From: Staphylococcus sp. ACRSN
GTDB taxonomy: Bacteria > Bacillota > Bacilli > Staphylococcales > Staphylococcaceae
Assembly (NCBI RefSeq): GCF_022346615.1
Contig: NZ_JAKRNS010000004.1
Span: 1 to 64,000, forward strand
Direction of reading: 5' to 3'
Length of the DNA: 64,000 bases
The position numbers and the translations under genes were made by a program. The notes under the pieces are model-generated. The model was not told where the DNA came from. It worked only from the letters and a program-made list of their open reading frames with translations, and searched no databases. Positions 9,400 to 20,826 of the stretch are shown here, one piece after another (the first letter of the stretch is position 1; the number at the start of each line of letters is the position of its first letter).

Positions 9400-11100
9400 T
9401 TAAAATTTTAAGTATAATTCATTTACATATTGAATTAAATCATCAACATGTATTTCTTCACTTTCTCCATTATCTCTTCGTTTCACTTCTACGATACCTT
9501 CTGCTGCATTTTTCCCAACTACTACTCTAATTGGTAAACCAATTAGGTCAGCATCATTAAATTTGACACCTGCACGCTCTTTACGATCATCATATAAGAC
9601 ATCAAAGTCAGTTTTTAATTGTGCGTATAATTGATCTCCTAATTCGCGTTGCTCGTCTTTTTTAGGATTAATTGTAATTAAGTGAATTTCAAATGGTGTA
9701 ACTGATTTTGGCCAAATAATACCGTTATCATCATTATTTTGTTCAACGATGGCACTTAAAGTTCTTGAAACACCAATACCATAACAACCCATTAATAACG
9801 GTTTTGCTTTACCTTGATTATCTAAGAATGTTGCATTCATTGATTCTGAATACTTTGTACCTAGTTTAAATACTTGGCCGACCTCAATACCTTCAGCGAA
9901 TTTAGCAGAACCTGAACCATCAGCTAATGCTTCACCTTCTAAAATAAATCTAAAATCACCAAATGCAGTAACATCAAAATCGCGTCCTAAGTTCGCATTT
10001 AATAAATGATAACCATCTTCATTCGCACCAACTACAATGTTGTTTAAATCTTGTATATAACTATCAGCAAATATTTTGATATCTTTATCAGTTACTGGCC
10101 CTAATGAACCTGGTCGAGCACCTAATAAGTTGACGATTTCAGCCTCTGTAGCTAATTCAATATTATCTGTCTCGAAATATGCTTTCAATTTAATATCATT
10201 AATTTCATGATGACCACGTACTAAAACCATGATAAATTCGCCATCTACTTTAAAGACCATTGATTTAGTGATTTCATCTAATGGTTTTTCAAGAAAATCA
10301 GCTAACTCTTGAGCAGTATGCACATTTGGCGTTTCGATTTTTTCTAAATCTTTAATATCTTCATGCTTTGCATTTGGCACATATACAACTTCTGCTTTTT
10401 CTATGTTAGCTGCATAATCACTTTGCTCACTATAAACAATTGTATCTTCACCTATTTCACTTAATGCCATAAATTCATGTGTATGACTACCACCAATAGC
10501 TCCAGAATCAGCTACAACTGGTCTTGCATTTATACCAACACGTTTAAATATACGTCCATAAGCTTCGTACATGTCATTATATGATTCATCAAGTGACGCT
10601 TCATCAGCATGGAAAGAGTATGCATCTTTCATTATAAATTCTCTTCCACGTAGTAAACCAAATCTCGGACGTTTTTCATCCCTAAATTTTGATTGGATTT
10701 GGAATAGTGTTAATGGTAATTGTTTATATGACTTCAACTCATCTCTAACAATTGATGTTACTACTTCTTCATGTGTTGGCCCAAGTGCGAATCCGCGACC
10801 ATTTCTATCTTGTAATCGCATTAATTCTGGTCCATAGGCATCCCAACGGCCTGACTCTTCCCAAAGTTCAGCTTGTTGCAATGCAGGCATAAGAATTTCT
10901 ACTGCATCAATACGTTCCATTTCTTCTCTAATTATTGTTTCTATATTATTTAACACTCTTGCAGCTAGTGGTAAATAACTATATATACCACTCGTACTTT
11001 GTTTAATTAAACCTGCTTTTAATAATAAACGATGGCTTAGCGCTTCAGCACCAGAAGGAACTTCTTTCATCGTTGGTATAAATACTTTTGATTGTCTCAT
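9400..11100 (-). CDS. proS: Prolyl-tRNA synthetase
   Basis: ProRS charges tRNA-Pro. The 566-residue protein is of the bacterial type: class II motif 1 near residues 60-75, motif 2 with [21 protein letters not shown], and an editing (INS) domain inserted between motifs 2 and 3 (about 225-400) with [10 protein letters not shown]. Motif 3 contains [10 protein letters not shown], and an anticodon-binding domain follows at the C-terminus. The start giving [10 protein letters not shown] is preceded by GGAGAGGGG at 7 nt; an in-frame reading 6 codons longer would use part of this RBS as coding. It lies 24 nt after rseP and is probably co-transcribed with it. No T-box leader is seen, consistent with this operon position. 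Confidence 0.97.
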   Translation of the reverse strand: MRQSKVFIPTMKEVPSGAEALSHRLLLKAGLIKQSTSGIYSYLPLAARVLNNIETIIREEMERIDAVEILMPALQQAELWEESGRWDAYGPELMRLQDRNGRGFALGPTHEEVVTSIVRDELKSYKQLPLTLFQIQSKFRDEKRPRFGLLRGREFIMKDAYSFHADEASLDESYNDMYEAYGRIFKRVGINARPVVADSGAIGGSHTHEFMALSEIGEDTIVYSEQSDYAANIEKAEVVYVPNAKHEDIKDLEKIETPNVHTAQELADFLEKPLDEITKSMVFKVDGEFIMVLVRGHHEINDIKLKAYFETDNIELATEAEIVNLLGARPGSLGPVTDKDIKIFADSYIQDLNNIVVGANEDGYHLLNANLGRDFDVTAFGDFRFILEGEALADGSGSAKFAEGIEVGQVFKLGTKYSESMNATFLDNQGKAKPLLMGCYGIGVSRTLSAIVEQNNDDNGIIWPKSVTPFEIHLITINPKKDEQRELGDQLYAQLKTDFDVLYDDRKERAGVKFNDADLIGLPIRVVVGKNAAEGIVEVKRRDNGESEEIHVDDLIQYVNELYLKF

Positions 11101-11124
11101 TGTTTTGCCCCTCTCCAAATTACA

Positions 11125-12411
11125 TTATAAGAAATAGCGTTGGATATCGTTCCATGTCACTAATACCATAATAATTAACACAAATACTGCACCTACAGCA
11201 ATAATTGCTGTTTCTGCCTTTTTATGAACTGGTTTTCTGAAAATAGCTTCATAAATTACGAATAAGATTCGTCCACCATCAAGTGCTGGAATTGGTAATA
11301 AATTCATTAATCCCAAATTGACACTTAATAATGCTGTCCATGAAATAAGATTGATAATGCCTGTTTTCACTACAGAATCTACATTATGGTAGATACCAAC
11401 AGGGCCATTTAGCATATCAAATGAAAACTGACCAGTGAATATACTAGCAATCATACTTAAAATAGCTGTAAAAATTAATTTACCTGCTACTACCGTTCTT
11501 TCAATACCTGAAAGAATTGGCTTAAATAGCGTATGTTCTGTACTTGGTTGATATCCAAGTAGATACTTTGTTTCAGAGTGTGTTTTCGTCATTTTCTGCT
11601 CTACTTTTTTAGGTTTAACATCAAATGACTTTTGTTTACCATCACGCTCAACTGTCAATTTTGTCTCATGACTTTTTACTTTAGTCATTGCATTATCAAT
11701 ATCATCTTTATCTTTTATTTGATAATTATCGATTTTTGTAATTGTATCACCGGATTTCAATCCTGCTTTTTGTGCAGGTGTATTATCAAATACTTTATCA
11801 ATACTATTTGTTGGTGTTCCTTGATAATACGCTAATCCAATAAATATCACTAAAGTAAGTAAGAAGTTAAATAAAGGCCCTGCAAAAAGTGTTAAAAACT
11901 TTTGATAAGGTTTTTTATAAGTAAACTGACGATCTTTAGGTGCTATTTGAATTAAGCTACCGTTTTCAACAAAATACGCTTTTTTCGCTATATTATAATG
12001 ATGACGCTCTTGATCATATGAAGTTACACCTTCTATATATAAACCTTCACTAAAATCACATTGCTTAACTTCAATTGCTTCAATTTGTTGAAATTTATGT
12101 TGATCATCTAAAATGATATGAGTGATTTCATCTCTATCATTTAATTTTATTTTTACATGCATTCCGGGTTGTACCGGCGATTCTTCTAAACCGTCTCCCG
12201 CCATACGTACATAACCACCGACAGGCAACAATCTAATTGTATATAACGTCTCGTTCTTTCTAAAACTGAATATTTTTGGTCCCATACCTATTGCAAATTC
12301 TGGACACATAATACCTGCTCTTTTCGCAAAAAACATATGCCCATATTCATGTACAGAAACAAGTACACCGAATACGATGATAAAAGATATAATCGTTACT
12401 AGAAAACTCAA
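11125..12411 (-). CDS. rseP: Site-2 membrane metalloprotease RseP (Eep-like)
   Basis: RseP-type M50 proteases cut transmembrane segments, for example of anti-sigma factors, and process lipoprotein signal peptides into pheromone-like fragments. The 428-residue protein has the zinc motif HEYGH at 21-25 in the first membrane helix, a cytoplasmic or extracellular loop, a PDZ domain at about 186-270, and the last helices with [12 protein letters not shown] supplying the third zinc ligand. The best start is TTG, not ATG: a GAGGTG lies 7 nt before the TTG that gives MSFLVTII, and this matches the S. aureus protein. The upstream ATG, 5 codons earlier, would overlap the RBS itself. It precedes proS. 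Confidence 0.93.
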   Translation of the reverse strand: MSFLVTIISFIIVFGVLVSVHEYGHMFFAKRAGIMCPEFAIGMGPKIFSFRKNETLYTIRLLPVGGYVRMAGDGLEESPVQPGMHVKIKLNDRDEITHIILDDQHKFQQIEAIEVKQCDFSEGLYIEGVTSYDQERHHYNIAKKAYFVENGSLIQIAPKDRQFTYKKPYQKFLTLFAGPLFNFLLTLVIFIGLAYYQGTPTNSIDKVFDNTPAQKAGLKSGDTITKIDNYQIKDKDDIDNAMTKVKSHETKLTVERDGKQKSFDVKPKKVEQKMTKTHSETKYLLGYQPSTEHTLFKPILSGIERTVVAGKLIFTAILSMIASIFTGQFSFDMLNGPVGIYHNVDSVVKTGIINLISWTALLSVNLGLMNLLPIPALDGGRILFVIYEAIFRKPVHKKAETAIIAVGAVFVLIIMVLVTWNDIQRYFL

Positions 12412-12607
12412 TTCAATACACCTCATATTTTCGATATAAATTATTTATTTGGAAGTTGTTCTATTGTTTTATATTCTTAACTTTCAAACTGCTCCAAACC
12501 ATAACTCAAGATTATAAAAGTATAACACAACTCTACTTTGCGTTACACGTAACTATACTATTTAACTTTTTCATATTTAATAGTTAAAATGTTTATCCTT
12601 GTGAAAA

Positions 12608-12667
12608 GGAGTTAAGAAGTAATGACATCAAAAAAGAATCATTAGATGTCATTACTTCATTAACTCC
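12608..12667 (-). terminator. Intrinsic terminator after cdsA
   Basis: A 22-bp inverted repeat (12608-12629 with 12645-12667, one bulged base) ends 46 nt past the cdsA stop and is followed on the minus strand by TTTTCAC. It separates uppS-cdsA from rseP-proS. The rest of the gap 12412-12713 is AT-rich and should hold the rseP promoter, which I could not pin down. Confidence 0.7.
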
Positions 12668-12713
12668 TGTAAAAGATATATCTATTTTTTGAGTATATTA
12701 ACTCTATCTAAAC

Positions 12714-13496
12714 TTACATTTGGATAAGAAAGATATTTAATAACGGTAATACAAACATAAAACTATCAAATCTATCGAGAATACCGCCATGACCTGGTAA
12801 AATTCGGCCTGAATCTTTCACACCAAAGTGGCGTTTAAAACCAGATTCTACTAAATCACCTAATTGGCCAAACATACTTAAAATAACTGTAAAGATAAGT
12901 AATAACCATGTAGCAATATCAAAATCTACAAACATAATCATAATTAAAGGTACGATTAAACTACAAATTAAACCGCCAATAAAGCCTTCAATCGTTTTGT
13001 TCGGACTAATTACTGGCCATAATTTATGTTTACCCATAAGGCGACCGAATATATATGCACCAGTATCCGTTAACCACACTACTAAAAATGCAAACAATAT
13101 GTAATGAATACCTTCGGATCTTGTTTCATATAAATACATAAAACCAATACCTACATATGCAATAGACATTAAACAAAATGCAGCATCCATAAAACTAAAT
13201 CTATTTTTAGACAGTACTGTATAACTTAATAAAATAAAACTCATAGCAATGAGTGATTTAAGTTGTAAGTCGTTTACCCAAGTTCCTGCATCCTGTGGCA
13301 GCATTATAATGAATACCCCTAATGCACTAATAATACCAGGTATAGATAAAAATTTAATCATATTCATATTAAGTAACTCTTTTAAACCAATAAAAGCTAG
13401 TAAATATGAAAATAAAATTAAAATTAATCCACCTTTTAATAAAATTGGAAGGAAAATGATCAACGCGATAATTGCCGTTAAAGTTCTAACTTTCAT
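12714..13496 (-). CDS. cdsA: Phosphatidate cytidylyltransferase (CDP-diacylglycerol synthase)
   Basis: CdsA converts phosphatidic acid and CTP to CDP-diacylglycerol, the precursor of phosphatidylglycerol and cardiolipin. The 260-residue protein is almost entirely hydrophobic, with about seven or eight membrane helices. Near the C-terminus it carries the family signature [13 protein letters not shown] followed by [12 protein letters not shown], containing the Mg-binding Asp residues. It follows uppS by 9 nt, so undecaprenyl and phospholipid precursor synthesis are coupled, as in most bacteria. A strong terminator follows. Length is normal. Confidence 0.96.
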   Translation of the reverse strand: MKVRTLTAIIALIIFLPILLKGGLILILFSYLLAFIGLKELLNMNMIKFLSIPGIISALGVFIIMLPQDAGTWVNDLQLKSLIAMSFILLSYTVLSKNRFSFMDAAFCLMSIAYVGIGFMYLYETRSEGIHYILFAFLVVWLTDTGAYIFGRLMGKHKLWPVISPNKTIEGFIGGLICSLIVPLIMIMFVDFDIATWLLLIFTVILSMFGQLGDLVESGFKRHFGVKDSGRILPGHGGILDRFDSFMFVLPLLNIFLIQM

Positions 13497-13505
13497 ACTT
13501 TTCTC

Positions 13506-14279
13506 CTAACTATCTATAACCCCACCAAAACGTCGTTGGCGTGATTGATAAATTTTAATACAATTTATTAACTCTTCTTTGTCGAAGTCGGGCCACAATT
13601 TTTCGTTAAAAATAAATTCACTATATGAAGCTTGCCAAATTAGAAAATTGCTAATTCTTTGTTCTCCAGAAGTTCTAATTAACAATTCAGGATCTGGGTA
13701 TTTATGCGTCATTAAGTGTTTTTCAATCATTTCCTCTGTAATGGCATCGCTAGATAAACCTTCATTTAAAAGCTCATCATAAATTGATTTCATACTTTGA
13801 ACAATTTCTGCACGACCTCCATAATTTAAAGCAAAGATTAAACGCAATCCAGTATTGTCTTTAGTCTCTTCAATCGCTTTATTAATAGATTTTAATGTAG
13901 TTTGTGGTAAATGCTCCATAAAACCAATTGTTTCGACCTTAACATTTTTTTCTATTAATTCAGGTAAAAATGTTTTTAAAAAGTTTACTGGTAAATTCAT
14001 GATGTAATTCACTTCACTTTTAGGTCTAGACCAATTTTCAGTCGAAAAAGCATAAAGTGTTAAAAATTTGATTCCTAGGTCACTCGCTTCTTTGGTGATT
14101 TCTTTGACTGTTTGCATTCCTTGATAGTGTCCTTTAATTCGCGGCAATCTTCTTTTTTTTGCCCATCTACCATTTCCATCCATAATTATGGCTACATGTT
14201 CAGGTATATTATGTAATTCTAGTTCAGAATTTAATTGCTGTGGTTGTTTCTTTTTCTGTTTATTTAACTTTTTAAACAT
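13506..14279 (-). CDS. uppS: Undecaprenyl pyrophosphate synthase
   Basis: UppS is a cis-prenyltransferase that elongates farnesyl diphosphate to the C55 lipid carrier for peptidoglycan and teichoic acid. The 257-residue protein has the P-loop-like DGNGRWAKKR motif with the Mg-binding Asp near residue 34, then TLYAFSTENWSRP, and close to the C-terminus RTSGEQRISNF and QRRFGG. The first about 25 residues are Lys/Gln-rich and variable. GGAGG lies 6 nt before the ATG. It is followed by cdsA. Its product is the carrier likely used by the YfhO transferases encoded at 30906-36143. Confidence 0.97.
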   Translation of the reverse strand: MFKKLNKQKKKQPQQLNSELELHNIPEHVAIIMDGNGRWAKKRRLPRIKGHYQGMQTVKEITKEASDLGIKFLTLYAFSTENWSRPKSEVNYIMNLPVNFLKTFLPELIEKNVKVETIGFMEHLPQTTLKSINKAIEETKDNTGLRLIFALNYGGRAEIVQSMKSIYDELLNEGLSSDAITEEMIEKHLMTHKYPDPELLIRTSGEQRISNFLIWQASYSEFIFNEKLWPDFDKEELINCIKIYQSRQRRFGGVIDS

Positions 14280-14390
14280 GGTATTTCCTCCGAGCTTGCG
14301 TCTCTCTGTTTATTATAATAGGTTCACGATACATTTATCTACCATTTTATCATAATAGATAGGCTCGTTGAATAAACAAATAAAAAAACT

Positions 14391-14415
14391 GTACCAAAGT
14401 CCTATTTGATACAGT
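14391..14415 (-). terminator. Intrinsic terminator after frr
   Basis: The minus strand forms a 10-bp stem (ACTGTATCAA with TTGGTACAGT, one T-G pair) followed directly by seven T. It lies 90 nt after the frr stop. Confidence 0.8.
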
Positions 14416-14504
14416 TCAGATAAAAATATGCTTTATTCTAAAATCATAGGTCTGCCATATTAAAATGGTGTTCATAATTTAAAACAAATACATTATTACC
14501 ATGT

Positions 14505-15059
14505 TTATACTGACATAATATCTTTTTCTTTTTCTTCTAGTAAACTATCTACTTCTTTAATTGAGTCATCAGTTAACTTTTGTACATCTTCTGTTTGTGA
14601 TCTTAAGTCATCTTCAGTGATATCGCCATCTTTTTGTTGCTTTTTAAGTTCATCATTAGAATCACGACGAACATTTCTAACTGCAACTTTAGTATTTTCA
14701 CCAATTTTTTTAACATCTTTAACTAAATCTTTACGACGTTCTTCAGTAAGCGCAGGTATGCTAATACGTATTACTTCACCGTCACTTGATGGATTCACGC
14801 CAAGATTAGCCGCGTTAATTGCTTTTTCAATATCACTTACAGACGATTTGTCGTAAGGTGAAATTACTAATAAACGGGCTTCTGGTACATTGATGCTTGC
14901 CAATTGTTGTACAGGTGTTGGCGCACCATAGTAATCAACTGTTACACCATTCAATAAATTTGAATTTGCTCTACCAGCACTGATATTAGCTAATTCTCTT
15001 GAAAGATTATCAATTGTTTTTTTCATTTTTGACTTTGTGTCTTGAAGAATGTCACTCAT
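14505..15059 (-). CDS. frr: Ribosome recycling factor
   Basis: RRF splits post-termination ribosomes together with EF-G. The 184-residue protein shows the conserved signatures [28 protein letters not shown] and VRNVRRD, and the charged C-terminal helix. I chose the start MSDILQ because GAGGTG lies 7 nt before it; an alternative ATG two codons upstream is only 1 nt from that RBS. It follows pyrH by 16 nt, the usual pyrH-frr order, and a terminator ends the unit. Identity is clear. Confidence 0.96.
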   Translation of the reverse strand: MSDILQDTKSKMKKTIDNLSRELANISAGRANSNLLNGVTVDYYGAPTPVQQLASINVPEARLLVISPYDKSSVSDIEKAINAANLGVNPSSDGEVIRISIPALTEERRKDLVKDVKKIGENTKVAVRNVRRDSNDELKKQQKDGDITEDDLRSQTEDVQKLTDDSIKEVDSLLEEKEKDIMSV

Positions 15060-15075
15060 TGTCATACACCTCTAA

Positions 15076-15798
15076 TTATTTTGTAATTAATGTTCCTATT
15101 TTTTCACCCTGTACAGCACGTTTAATATTACCTTCTTCTGTAATTGAAAATACATTTAATGGGATATTATTATCCATACAGAATGATGATGCTGTTGAGT
15201 CCATTACTTGTAAACCTTCTTGCAACATTTGAATGTGAGTAAGATGTTCATATTTGACAGCGTTAGGATCTACTTTTGGATCAGCAGAGTATACACCATC
15301 AACATTATTTTTACCCATCAAGATAACATCAGCTTCAACTTCTGCTGCACGTAAAGCTGCAGTTGTATCAGTAGAAAAGTATGGATTACCGATTCCAGCT
15401 GCAAAAATTACAACACGCTTTTTCTCTAAATGTCTAATTGCACGGCGTCGAATATATGGTTCTGCCACTTGTTTCATTTCGATTGAAGTTAAAACACGTG
15501 TATCACACTCTAGTTGTTCTAAACTGTCTTGCAATGCCAAGGCATTCATAACCGTTGCTAACATACCCATGTAATCTGCTGTTCCACGATCCATGCCTAA
15601 GTCGCTACCAGTTTTACCTCTCCAAATATTACCGCCACCAACGATAACTGCGATTTCACAATCCATTTTAGCAACTTCTGCTACTTGTTCTGCAACACTT
15701 TTTATAATGATTGGATTGATTCCAAAACCATCCTCACCTGCTAGTGCTTCGCCACTTAATTTTAAAACAACACGTTTGTATTTAGAAGTTTGAGCCAT
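15076..15798 (-). CDS. pyrH: Uridylate kinase (UMP kinase)
   Basis: PyrH phosphorylates UMP to UDP; it is a hexameric enzyme of the amino acid kinase family and unlike eukaryotic UMP kinases. The 240-residue protein starts with the phosphate-binding [10 protein letters not shown] motif, then [26 protein letters not shown], and the nucleotide-binding [17 protein letters not shown] and [12 protein letters not shown]. An RBS AGAGAGGA lies before the ATG giving MAQTSKYKR; the frame extends 18 codons further without one. It lies between tsf and frr as in most Firmicutes. Confidence 0.96.
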   Translation of the reverse strand: MAQTSKYKRVVLKLSGEALAGEDGFGINPIIIKSVAEQVAEVAKMDCEIAVIVGGGNIWRGKTGSDLGMDRGTADYMGMLATVMNALALQDSLEQLECDTRVLTSIEMKQVAEPYIRRRAIRHLEKKRVVIFAAGIGNPYFSTDTTAALRAAEVEADVILMGKNNVDGVYSADPKVDPNAVKYEHLTHIQMLQEGLQVMDSTASSFCMDNNIPLNVFSITEEGNIKRAVQGEKIGTLITK

Positions 15799-15841
15799 TG
15801 TCTTATCCTCTCTATTGTAAAAATATGTAATTGATACAAGT

Positions 15842-15911
15842 AAAGAAGACACAATAGTTCTTCCAATACAAAAGTAAATCTTTCATATGGAGCACAAAAG
15901 GTGTCTTCTTT
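15842..15911 (-). terminator. Possible terminator between tsf and pyrH
   Basis: An 11-bp perfect inverted repeat (15842-15852 with 15901-15911) encloses a 48-nt loop in the tsf-pyrH gap and is followed on the minus strand by TTACTTG. The long loop makes this a weak call; it could be a partial terminator. Confidence 0.4.
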
Positions 15912-15931
15912 CTTGTTCAAGCTATGAAAAA

Positions 15932-16810
15932 TTATTTCATTTGTCCTTTAACTTCGTCAGCAAAGTTTTCTTCACGTTTTTCCATTCCTTCGCCTACTTC
16001 ATAACGAACGAAGTCAACAAGTTTTCCACCTTTAGATTTTAAGAAAGCTTCAACTGTTTGATCAGGATCTTTTACAAAGTTTTGGTCAACTGCACAAATT
16101 TCTTGTAAATATTTACGTAAACGACCTTCTACCATTTTTTCAACGATATTTTCTGGTTTACCTTCATTTAATGCTTGTTGTTTCAATACTTCTCTTTCAT
16201 GAGCAATTTCATCTTCACTTACTTGTTCTGATGAAACATATTTAGGGTTAATTGCAGCGATATGCATAGCTACATCTTTAGCTGCTTCGCCATCAGTTGA
16301 ACCTTCAACTACTGTTAACACGCCAATACGTCCACCCATGTGTAGGTAAGAACCGAATGAATCGTTATCTGTTTTAGTTCTAACAGCAAAACGACGGATG
16401 CTTAATTTTTCACCAATTGTAGAAATCGCTTCTTTCACACGTTGGTCTACAGTTTTACCGTCTGATAAAGTTGTTTCTAATAATGCTTCCACTGTTTCAG
16501 CTTTTGAATCTAATACTTGGATAGCAATTTCTTTAACTAAGTTTTGGAAACCTTCGTTACGAGCAACGAAGTCAGTTTCTGAGTTGATTTCAACGATAGC
16601 TGCTTCGTTTCCTTTTTCCTCAACATGTACTAGACCTTCTGCTGCGATACGATCAGATTTTTTAGCTGCTTTTGCAATACCTTTTTCACGTAGGTAGTCA
16701 ACTGCTTTATCGATATCTCCATCTGTTTCTGTTAACGCTTTTTTACAGTCCATCATACCAGCGCCAGTTTTTTCACGTAATTCTTTTACAAGTTTAGCTG
16801 AAATTGCCAT
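15932..16810 (-). CDS. tsf: Elongation factor Ts
   Basis: EF-Ts is the guanine nucleotide exchange factor for EF-Tu. The 292-residue protein starts with the UBA-like domain and the classical signature [16 protein letters not shown], followed by TDFVARN, the core subdomains and the C-terminal module. GGAGG precedes the ATG giving MAISAKLV; five upstream in-frame codons overlap this RBS. It follows rpsB after a hairpin that probably acts as a partial terminator. Identity is clear. Confidence 0.97.
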   Translation of the reverse strand: MAISAKLVKELREKTGAGMMDCKKALTETDGDIDKAVDYLREKGIAKAAKKSDRIAAEGLVHVEEKGNEAAIVEINSETDFVARNEGFQNLVKEIAIQVLDSKAETVEALLETTLSDGKTVDQRVKEAISTIGEKLSIRRFAVRTKTDNDSFGSYLHMGGRIGVLTVVEGSTDGEAAKDVAMHIAAINPKYVSSEQVSEDEIAHEREVLKQQALNEGKPENIVEKMVEGRLRKYLQEICAVDQNFVKDPDQTVEAFLKSKGGKLVDFVRYEVGEGMEKREENFADEVKGQMK

Positions 16811-16853
16811 TTCATATTCCTCCATATTAATGAATTTTAATAAATTTATCTTT

Positions 16854-16887
16854 AAAAAAAGGTGATAAGCCTATTTATCTTATCACC
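16854..16887 (-). terminator. Terminator-like hairpin between rpsB and tsf
   Basis: The minus strand forms a 9-bp perfect stem (GGTGATAAG with CTTATCACC) followed by seven T. It lies 16 nt after the rpsB stop and 44 nt before the tsf start. As rpsB and tsf are normally co-transcribed, it may be an intercistronic attenuator that sets S2 above EF-Ts. Confidence 0.8.
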
Positions 16888-16902
16888 CATTTTACATTAT
16901 TC

Positions 16903-17691
16903 TTAGTTTGATTCAACAGAAGTGTCTTCTTCAGTTGTTTCTGCTTCAGTAGCTTTATTTGATTCATCTAAATCAATGTTTTGTTCAGCTGCTACTTCTT
17001 CATTTGATACACCTTGTTGACCTTCTAAGATTGCATCTGCCATTTTACCAGTTAATAATTTAACTGCACGAATAGCATCATCGTTTGCAGGGATAACGTA
17101 ATCAATTTCATCAGGATCACAGTTTGTATCCACGATACCTACGATTGGGATGTTTAATTTACGTGCTTCAGCAATTGCGTTGCGCTCTTTACGAGGATCA
17201 ACTACAAATAATGCTTGAGGCATTGATTTCATATCACGAATTCCGCCTAAGAATTTAATTAAACGGTCATATTCTTTTTTAAGTTCTACAACTTCTTTTT
17301 TAGGTAATACTTCGAATAAGCCATCTTCTTCCATTTTTTCAATTTCATTGATGCGTTTAATACGTTTAGAAATTGTTTTATAGTTAGTTAAGATTCCACC
17401 CAACCATCTTTGGTTAACATAGAATTGACCAGAACGCTCAGCTTCAGCTTTAACTGACTCTTGCGCTTGTTTTTTTGTACCAACGAATAAAACTTTTCCG
17501 CCATCTTCAGAAATTTGTTTGATGAAGTTATAAGCTTCTTCTACTTTTTTCACTGTTTTTTGTAAATCGATAATATAGATACCGTTTCTTTCAGTGAAGA
17601 TATATCGTTTCATTTTTGGGTTCCAACGGCGTGTTTGGTGACCGAAGTGAACACCTGCTTCTAGCAATTGTTTCATTGAAATTACTGCCAT
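16903..17691 (-). CDS. rpsB: 30S ribosomal protein S2
   Basis: S2 joins late in 30S assembly and is needed for S1 binding. The 262-residue protein carries the family signatures [19 protein letters not shown] and later PDALFVVD-like [18 protein letters not shown], and [13 protein letters not shown]. The C-terminal 40 residues are acidic and variable, which is usual. It is preceded by a strong promoter and a leader of about 115 nt, and is followed by tsf across a terminator-like hairpin. Identity is certain. Confidence 0.98.
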   Translation of the reverse strand: MAVISMKQLLEAGVHFGHQTRRWNPKMKRYIFTERNGIYIIDLQKTVKKVEEAYNFIKQISEDGGKVLFVGTKKQAQESVKAEAERSGQFYVNQRWLGGILTNYKTISKRIKRINEIEKMEEDGLFEVLPKKEVVELKKEYDRLIKFLGGIRDMKSMPQALFVVDPRKERNAIAEARKLNIPIVGIVDTNCDPDEIDYVIPANDDAIRAVKLLTGKMADAILEGQQGVSNEEVAAEQNIDLDESNKATEAETTEEDTSVESN

Positions 17692-17841
17692 GATTAAATT
17701 CCTCCTATTGGTTTTCTACCTCCATAAAAAGCTCATATAAACACGATAAATCATTATCGCACCGTTCATACTTTCACTTTTCATGTGTGTATTGGCCTTA
17801 TAGCCGTGAATAAATATATCACATTTGCATCTATAAAGCAA
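17692..17841 (-). promoter_or_regulatory. rpsB promoter and structured leader
   Basis: Minus strand: TTGCTT at 17841-17836, a 17-nt spacer and TATATT at 17818-17813. The leader of about 115 nt contains small stems, for example CGATAATGATTTATCG near 17740-17755, and two GGAGG-like segments (the second is the RBS). Leaders of ribosomal protein genes often bind the encoded protein; I do not recognise a known family here. Confidence 0.6.
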
Positions 17842-17869
17842 TAGTTTCATTACTTAATTTCTCTCATTA

Positions 17870-17905
17870 AAAAAGAACGTGTAATTTAAAGTTCACGTTC
17901 TTTTT
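17870..17905 (-). terminator. Intrinsic terminator after codY
   Basis: A 12-bp perfect stem (17870-17881 with 17894-17905) flanked by A and T runs lies 29 nt past the codY stop. It ends the xerC-hslV-hslU-codY unit and looks usable in both directions. Confidence 0.8.
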
Positions 17906-17933
17906 CTATTTATATTAATTTGTTTTTAATAGT

Positions 17934-18707
17934 TTATTTAAATCTTTCTAATTCATCTAAAAATTTATCTTTTTTAACTTTAATGAAAGTACCTTTCATA
18001 CCTAAAGAACGAGATTCAATAACGCCCGCACTTTCTAATTTTCGTAAAGCATTAACAATTACAGACCTAGTAATTCCAACACGGTCCGCTACTTTAGACG
18101 CGATTAGTAATCCTTCTTTCCCGCCTAATTCTTCAAAAATATGTTCAATTGCTTCACTTTCAGAATAAGATAATGAGTTAATTGCCATACTAATTGCTGC
18201 TTTATCACGAGCTTCTTTTTCAACTTCGTTATGTTTTTCTCTTAAGATTTCCATGCCAATTACAGTAGCAGCATATTCACCTAAAACTAAATCATTTTCA
18301 GAGAAATCATCTTGAACTCTACCAAGCACTAAAGTTCCTAAGCGTTCTCCTCCTCCTAATATAGGGAAAATAGTTGTTCTACTATCTTTGAACAAATCTT
18401 TATTTTCTGGTGGGAATACTGTTAGCACATTTTCGATATCAATATTAGATTGTGTTTCTCTCACATCCATAAGTTGATCTGTATATTCACTTGGGATATG
18501 GCGATTTTCAAGCATTTGAATAATTCGTTCATTTTTTAATAATTCATTCAAACTAGAACCTAAAATCTTTCCTTTTCTTGAAACGATAAATACGTTTGTT
18601 ACTGTAACGCTACTTATTGTTTGTGCCATATCTTTAAAGTCTACGGCAATTCCTTTATGCTTTTGCAAAAGTGTATTTAATTCTCTAGTTTTCGATAATA
18701 AGCTCAT
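17934..18707 (-). CDS. codY: GTP- and branched-chain amino acid-sensing repressor CodY
   Basis: CodY is the global nutrient-responsive regulator of low-GC Gram-positives; in staphylococci it controls amino acid synthesis and virulence. The 257-residue protein has an N-terminal GAF domain (about 1-155) that binds Ile, Leu and Val, and a C-terminal winged helix-turn-helix with [20 protein letters not shown] near residues 200-220. It is the last gene after xerC, hslV and hslU, 24 nt behind hslU. A CodY-box-like sequence upstream of xerC may allow autoregulation. Full length, no anomalies. Confidence 0.97.
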   Translation of the reverse strand: MSLLSKTRELNTLLQKHKGIAVDFKDMAQTISSVTVTNVFIVSRKGKILGSSLNELLKNERIIQMLENRHIPSEYTDQLMDVRETQSNIDIENVLTVFPPENKDLFKDSRTTIFPILGGGERLGTLVLGRVQDDFSENDLVLGEYAATVIGMEILREKHNEVEKEARDKAAISMAINSLSYSESEAIEHIFEELGGKEGLLIASKVADRVGITRSVIVNALRKLESAGVIESRSLGMKGTFIKVKKDKFLDELERFK

Positions 18708-18731
18708 ATTCCTTCTCCTTTTTAAATTATA

Positions 18732-20135
18732 TTATAAAATAAAAGCACTTAAATCTTTATTTGTTGAAATTGATTTTAATTTATCATCAACATATTGAGG
18801 CGTGATATCTACCATAGCGTTTGGCATGTTTGGTGCTTCAAATGATAAATCTTCTAACATTTTTTCTAAAATCGTATGCAGACGACGTGCGCCGATATTA
18901 TCAGTATCTTGATTGACTTGAAAGGCGATTTCAGCTAATCGTTTAATCGCTTCTTGTGTAAAGTTCACAGTCACATCTTCAGTCTGTAATAATGCTTCAT
19001 ACTGTTTGATAAGTGATAACTTAGGCTCTGTTAAAATGCTAACAAAATCTTCTACTGAAAGACTTTCTAATTCAACACGAATTGGAAAACGACCTTGTAA
19101 CTCAGGAATTAAATCACTTGGCTTAGCAACGTGGAATGCGCCTGCACCAATAAACAGCATATGCTCCGTACTTACAGTACCATATTTTGTCTGAATCATG
19201 CTACCTTCAAGTATTGGTAGAATATCCCTTTGAACACCTTGTCGAGACACATCTTGTCCTGAATTTTGATTGTTAGTTGCGACTTTATCAATTTCATCGA
19301 TAAAGATAATTCCCATTTGTTCAGCAAGTTCAATTGCTTCTTGATTTGCCGATTCTTGATCTATTAATTCGTCTGCTAATTCATCCGCTAGAATTTTTCT
19401 AGCTGTTTTCACAGGTACTTCTCGTTCAATTTTTTTCTTAGGCATAAGTTGATTCATCATATCTTGCATTTGTTGATTTTGATTTGTTCCTAGCATACCC
19501 ATAGCACCAGGATCTTGTTCAACTTTAATACGAACTTTTTCTTCTTCAAGTTGTCCTTTTAATAATTGTTCTTTAATTTCAGATCGTTTTGTTTTTATTT
19601 CTTCTGTTGGTGTTTCTTCCTCTTCTTCATTGCTTTGTCCAAAGTTAGGCATTGCTCCACCAAACAATGATTCAAGTGGGTTACTGTTTTGGTTTGCTTT
19701 TTTCTTCATACTTGGTACTAACAATTTTACTAATCGTTCATTTGCTTTTACTTTTGCTTCATCTTCAACTAACGCTTTTTTTTGTTCTTTTACTAATCGT
19801 ATAGCAACATCTACCAAGTCTCTGACCATGCTTTCAACATCTCTACCGACATAACCAACCTCTGTGAATTTTGTAGCTTCTACTTTAATAAACGGCGCAC
19901 CAACTATTTTTGCCATTCTACGTGCGATTTCAGTTTTACCCACACCTGTAGGTCCAATCATCAAGATGTTTTTCGGTGCAATTTCTTGCTTTTCTTCTTC
20001 TGAAAGTAGGCTTCTACGATATCTATTTCTAAGTGCAACAGCTACTTTACGCTTTGCATCTTCTTGTCCAACGATATATTCATTTAGGCTAGAAACGATA
20101 TCTTTAGGTGTAAGTTTTATACCATTCGTGTCCAT
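18732..20135 (-). CDS. hslU: ATPase subunit HslU (ClpY) of the HslUV protease
   Basis: HslU is the AAA+ unfoldase that feeds substrates to HslV. The 467-residue protein has Walker [10 protein letters not shown] near residue 57, the pore-loop GYVGRD, an I domain (about 110-245) rich in charged residues, Walker B IIFIDEID, and C-terminal sensor 2 GARRLHT. I chose [10 protein letters not shown] as the start: GGAGG lies 10 nt upstream, and this gives the S. aureus length. The frame runs 13 codons further. It follows hslV after 145 nt and precedes codY. Confidence 0.96.
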   Translation of the reverse strand: MDTNGIKLTPKDIVSSLNEYIVGQEDAKRKVAVALRNRYRRSLLSEEEKQEIAPKNILMIGPTGVGKTEIARRMAKIVGAPFIKVEATKFTEVGYVGRDVESMVRDLVDVAIRLVKEQKKALVEDEAKVKANERLVKLLVPSMKKKANQNSNPLESLFGGAMPNFGQSNEEEEETPTEEIKTKRSEIKEQLLKGQLEEEKVRIKVEQDPGAMGMLGTNQNQQMQDMMNQLMPKKKIEREVPVKTARKILADELADELIDQESANQEAIELAEQMGIIFIDEIDKVATNNQNSGQDVSRQGVQRDILPILEGSMIQTKYGTVSTEHMLFIGAGAFHVAKPSDLIPELQGRFPIRVELESLSVEDFVSILTEPKLSLIKQYEALLQTEDVTVNFTQEAIKRLAEIAFQVNQDTDNIGARRLHTILEKMLEDLSFEAPNMPNAMVDITPQYVDDKLKSISTNKDLSAFIL

Positions 20136-20280
20136 ATCTAAATAACCTCCATTTATTTTAACTATATTCATCATTTATATGCTTTATCATTTTAATTGTA
20201 TTTACAATTGTTAATACTTTATCCGATTTCAAAATATTTATACATTAAAAGTAATTATAAAACTATTCTGTTAATCTATT

Positions 20281-20823
20281 TTATAATTCTTCAACAATAA
20301 TATGATCATTTGTAAAAACGCATATATCTGAAGCAACTTTTAAACTTTCATAAGCCATTTCTTTCGCAGATAATTGTGTTGCATGACGTTTCAAAGCTCT
20401 ACCTGCACTTAATGCATAGTTTCCGCCAGAACCGATTGCAATCAAATCATCATCTGGTGCAATAACTTCACCAGTACCACTAACAACTAATAATGATTCT
20501 TTATCCATAACGATTAACATTGCTTCTAATTGGCGCAGTTGTTTATCGCCTCTCCATTCTTGAGCAAGTTCTACCGCTGCTCTTTCAAGATTCCCACCAA
20601 ATTGTTGTAATTTCGTTTCAAATTTTTCAAATAAAGTAAATGCATCAGCTACACTGCCTGCAAATCCTGCTAACACTTTATCATTGTACAAACGACGTAC
20701 TTTTCGCGCAGTATTTTTCATGATTACTTGTTCACCAAGTGTCACTTGTCCATCCCCTGCCATTGCAGAATGGCCATTATGTTTCACAGCATATATCGTT
20801 GTTGCATGTATTGATGTACTCAT
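20281..20823 (-). CDS. hslV: Peptidase subunit HslV (ClpQ)
   Basis: HslV is the proteasome-like peptidase of the HslUV (ClpYQ) complex, an N-terminal nucleophile hydrolase. The 180-residue protein has the conserved [12 protein letters not shown] start with the likely catalytic Thr at residue 8 or 9 after processing, then [29 protein letters not shown] and [15 protein letters not shown]. It starts 3 nt after the xerC stop, so the two are translationally coupled. hslU follows. Identity is clear. Confidence 0.96.
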   Translation of the reverse strand: MSTSIHATTIYAVKHNGHSAMAGDGQVTLGEQVIMKNTARKVRRLYNDKVLAGFAGSVADAFTLFEKFETKLQQFGGNLERAAVELAQEWRGDKQLRQLEAMLIVMDKESLLVVSGTGEVIAPDDDLIAIGSGGNYALSAGRALKRHATQLSAKEMAYESLKVASDICVFTNDHIIVEEL

Positions 20824-20826
20824 AAT

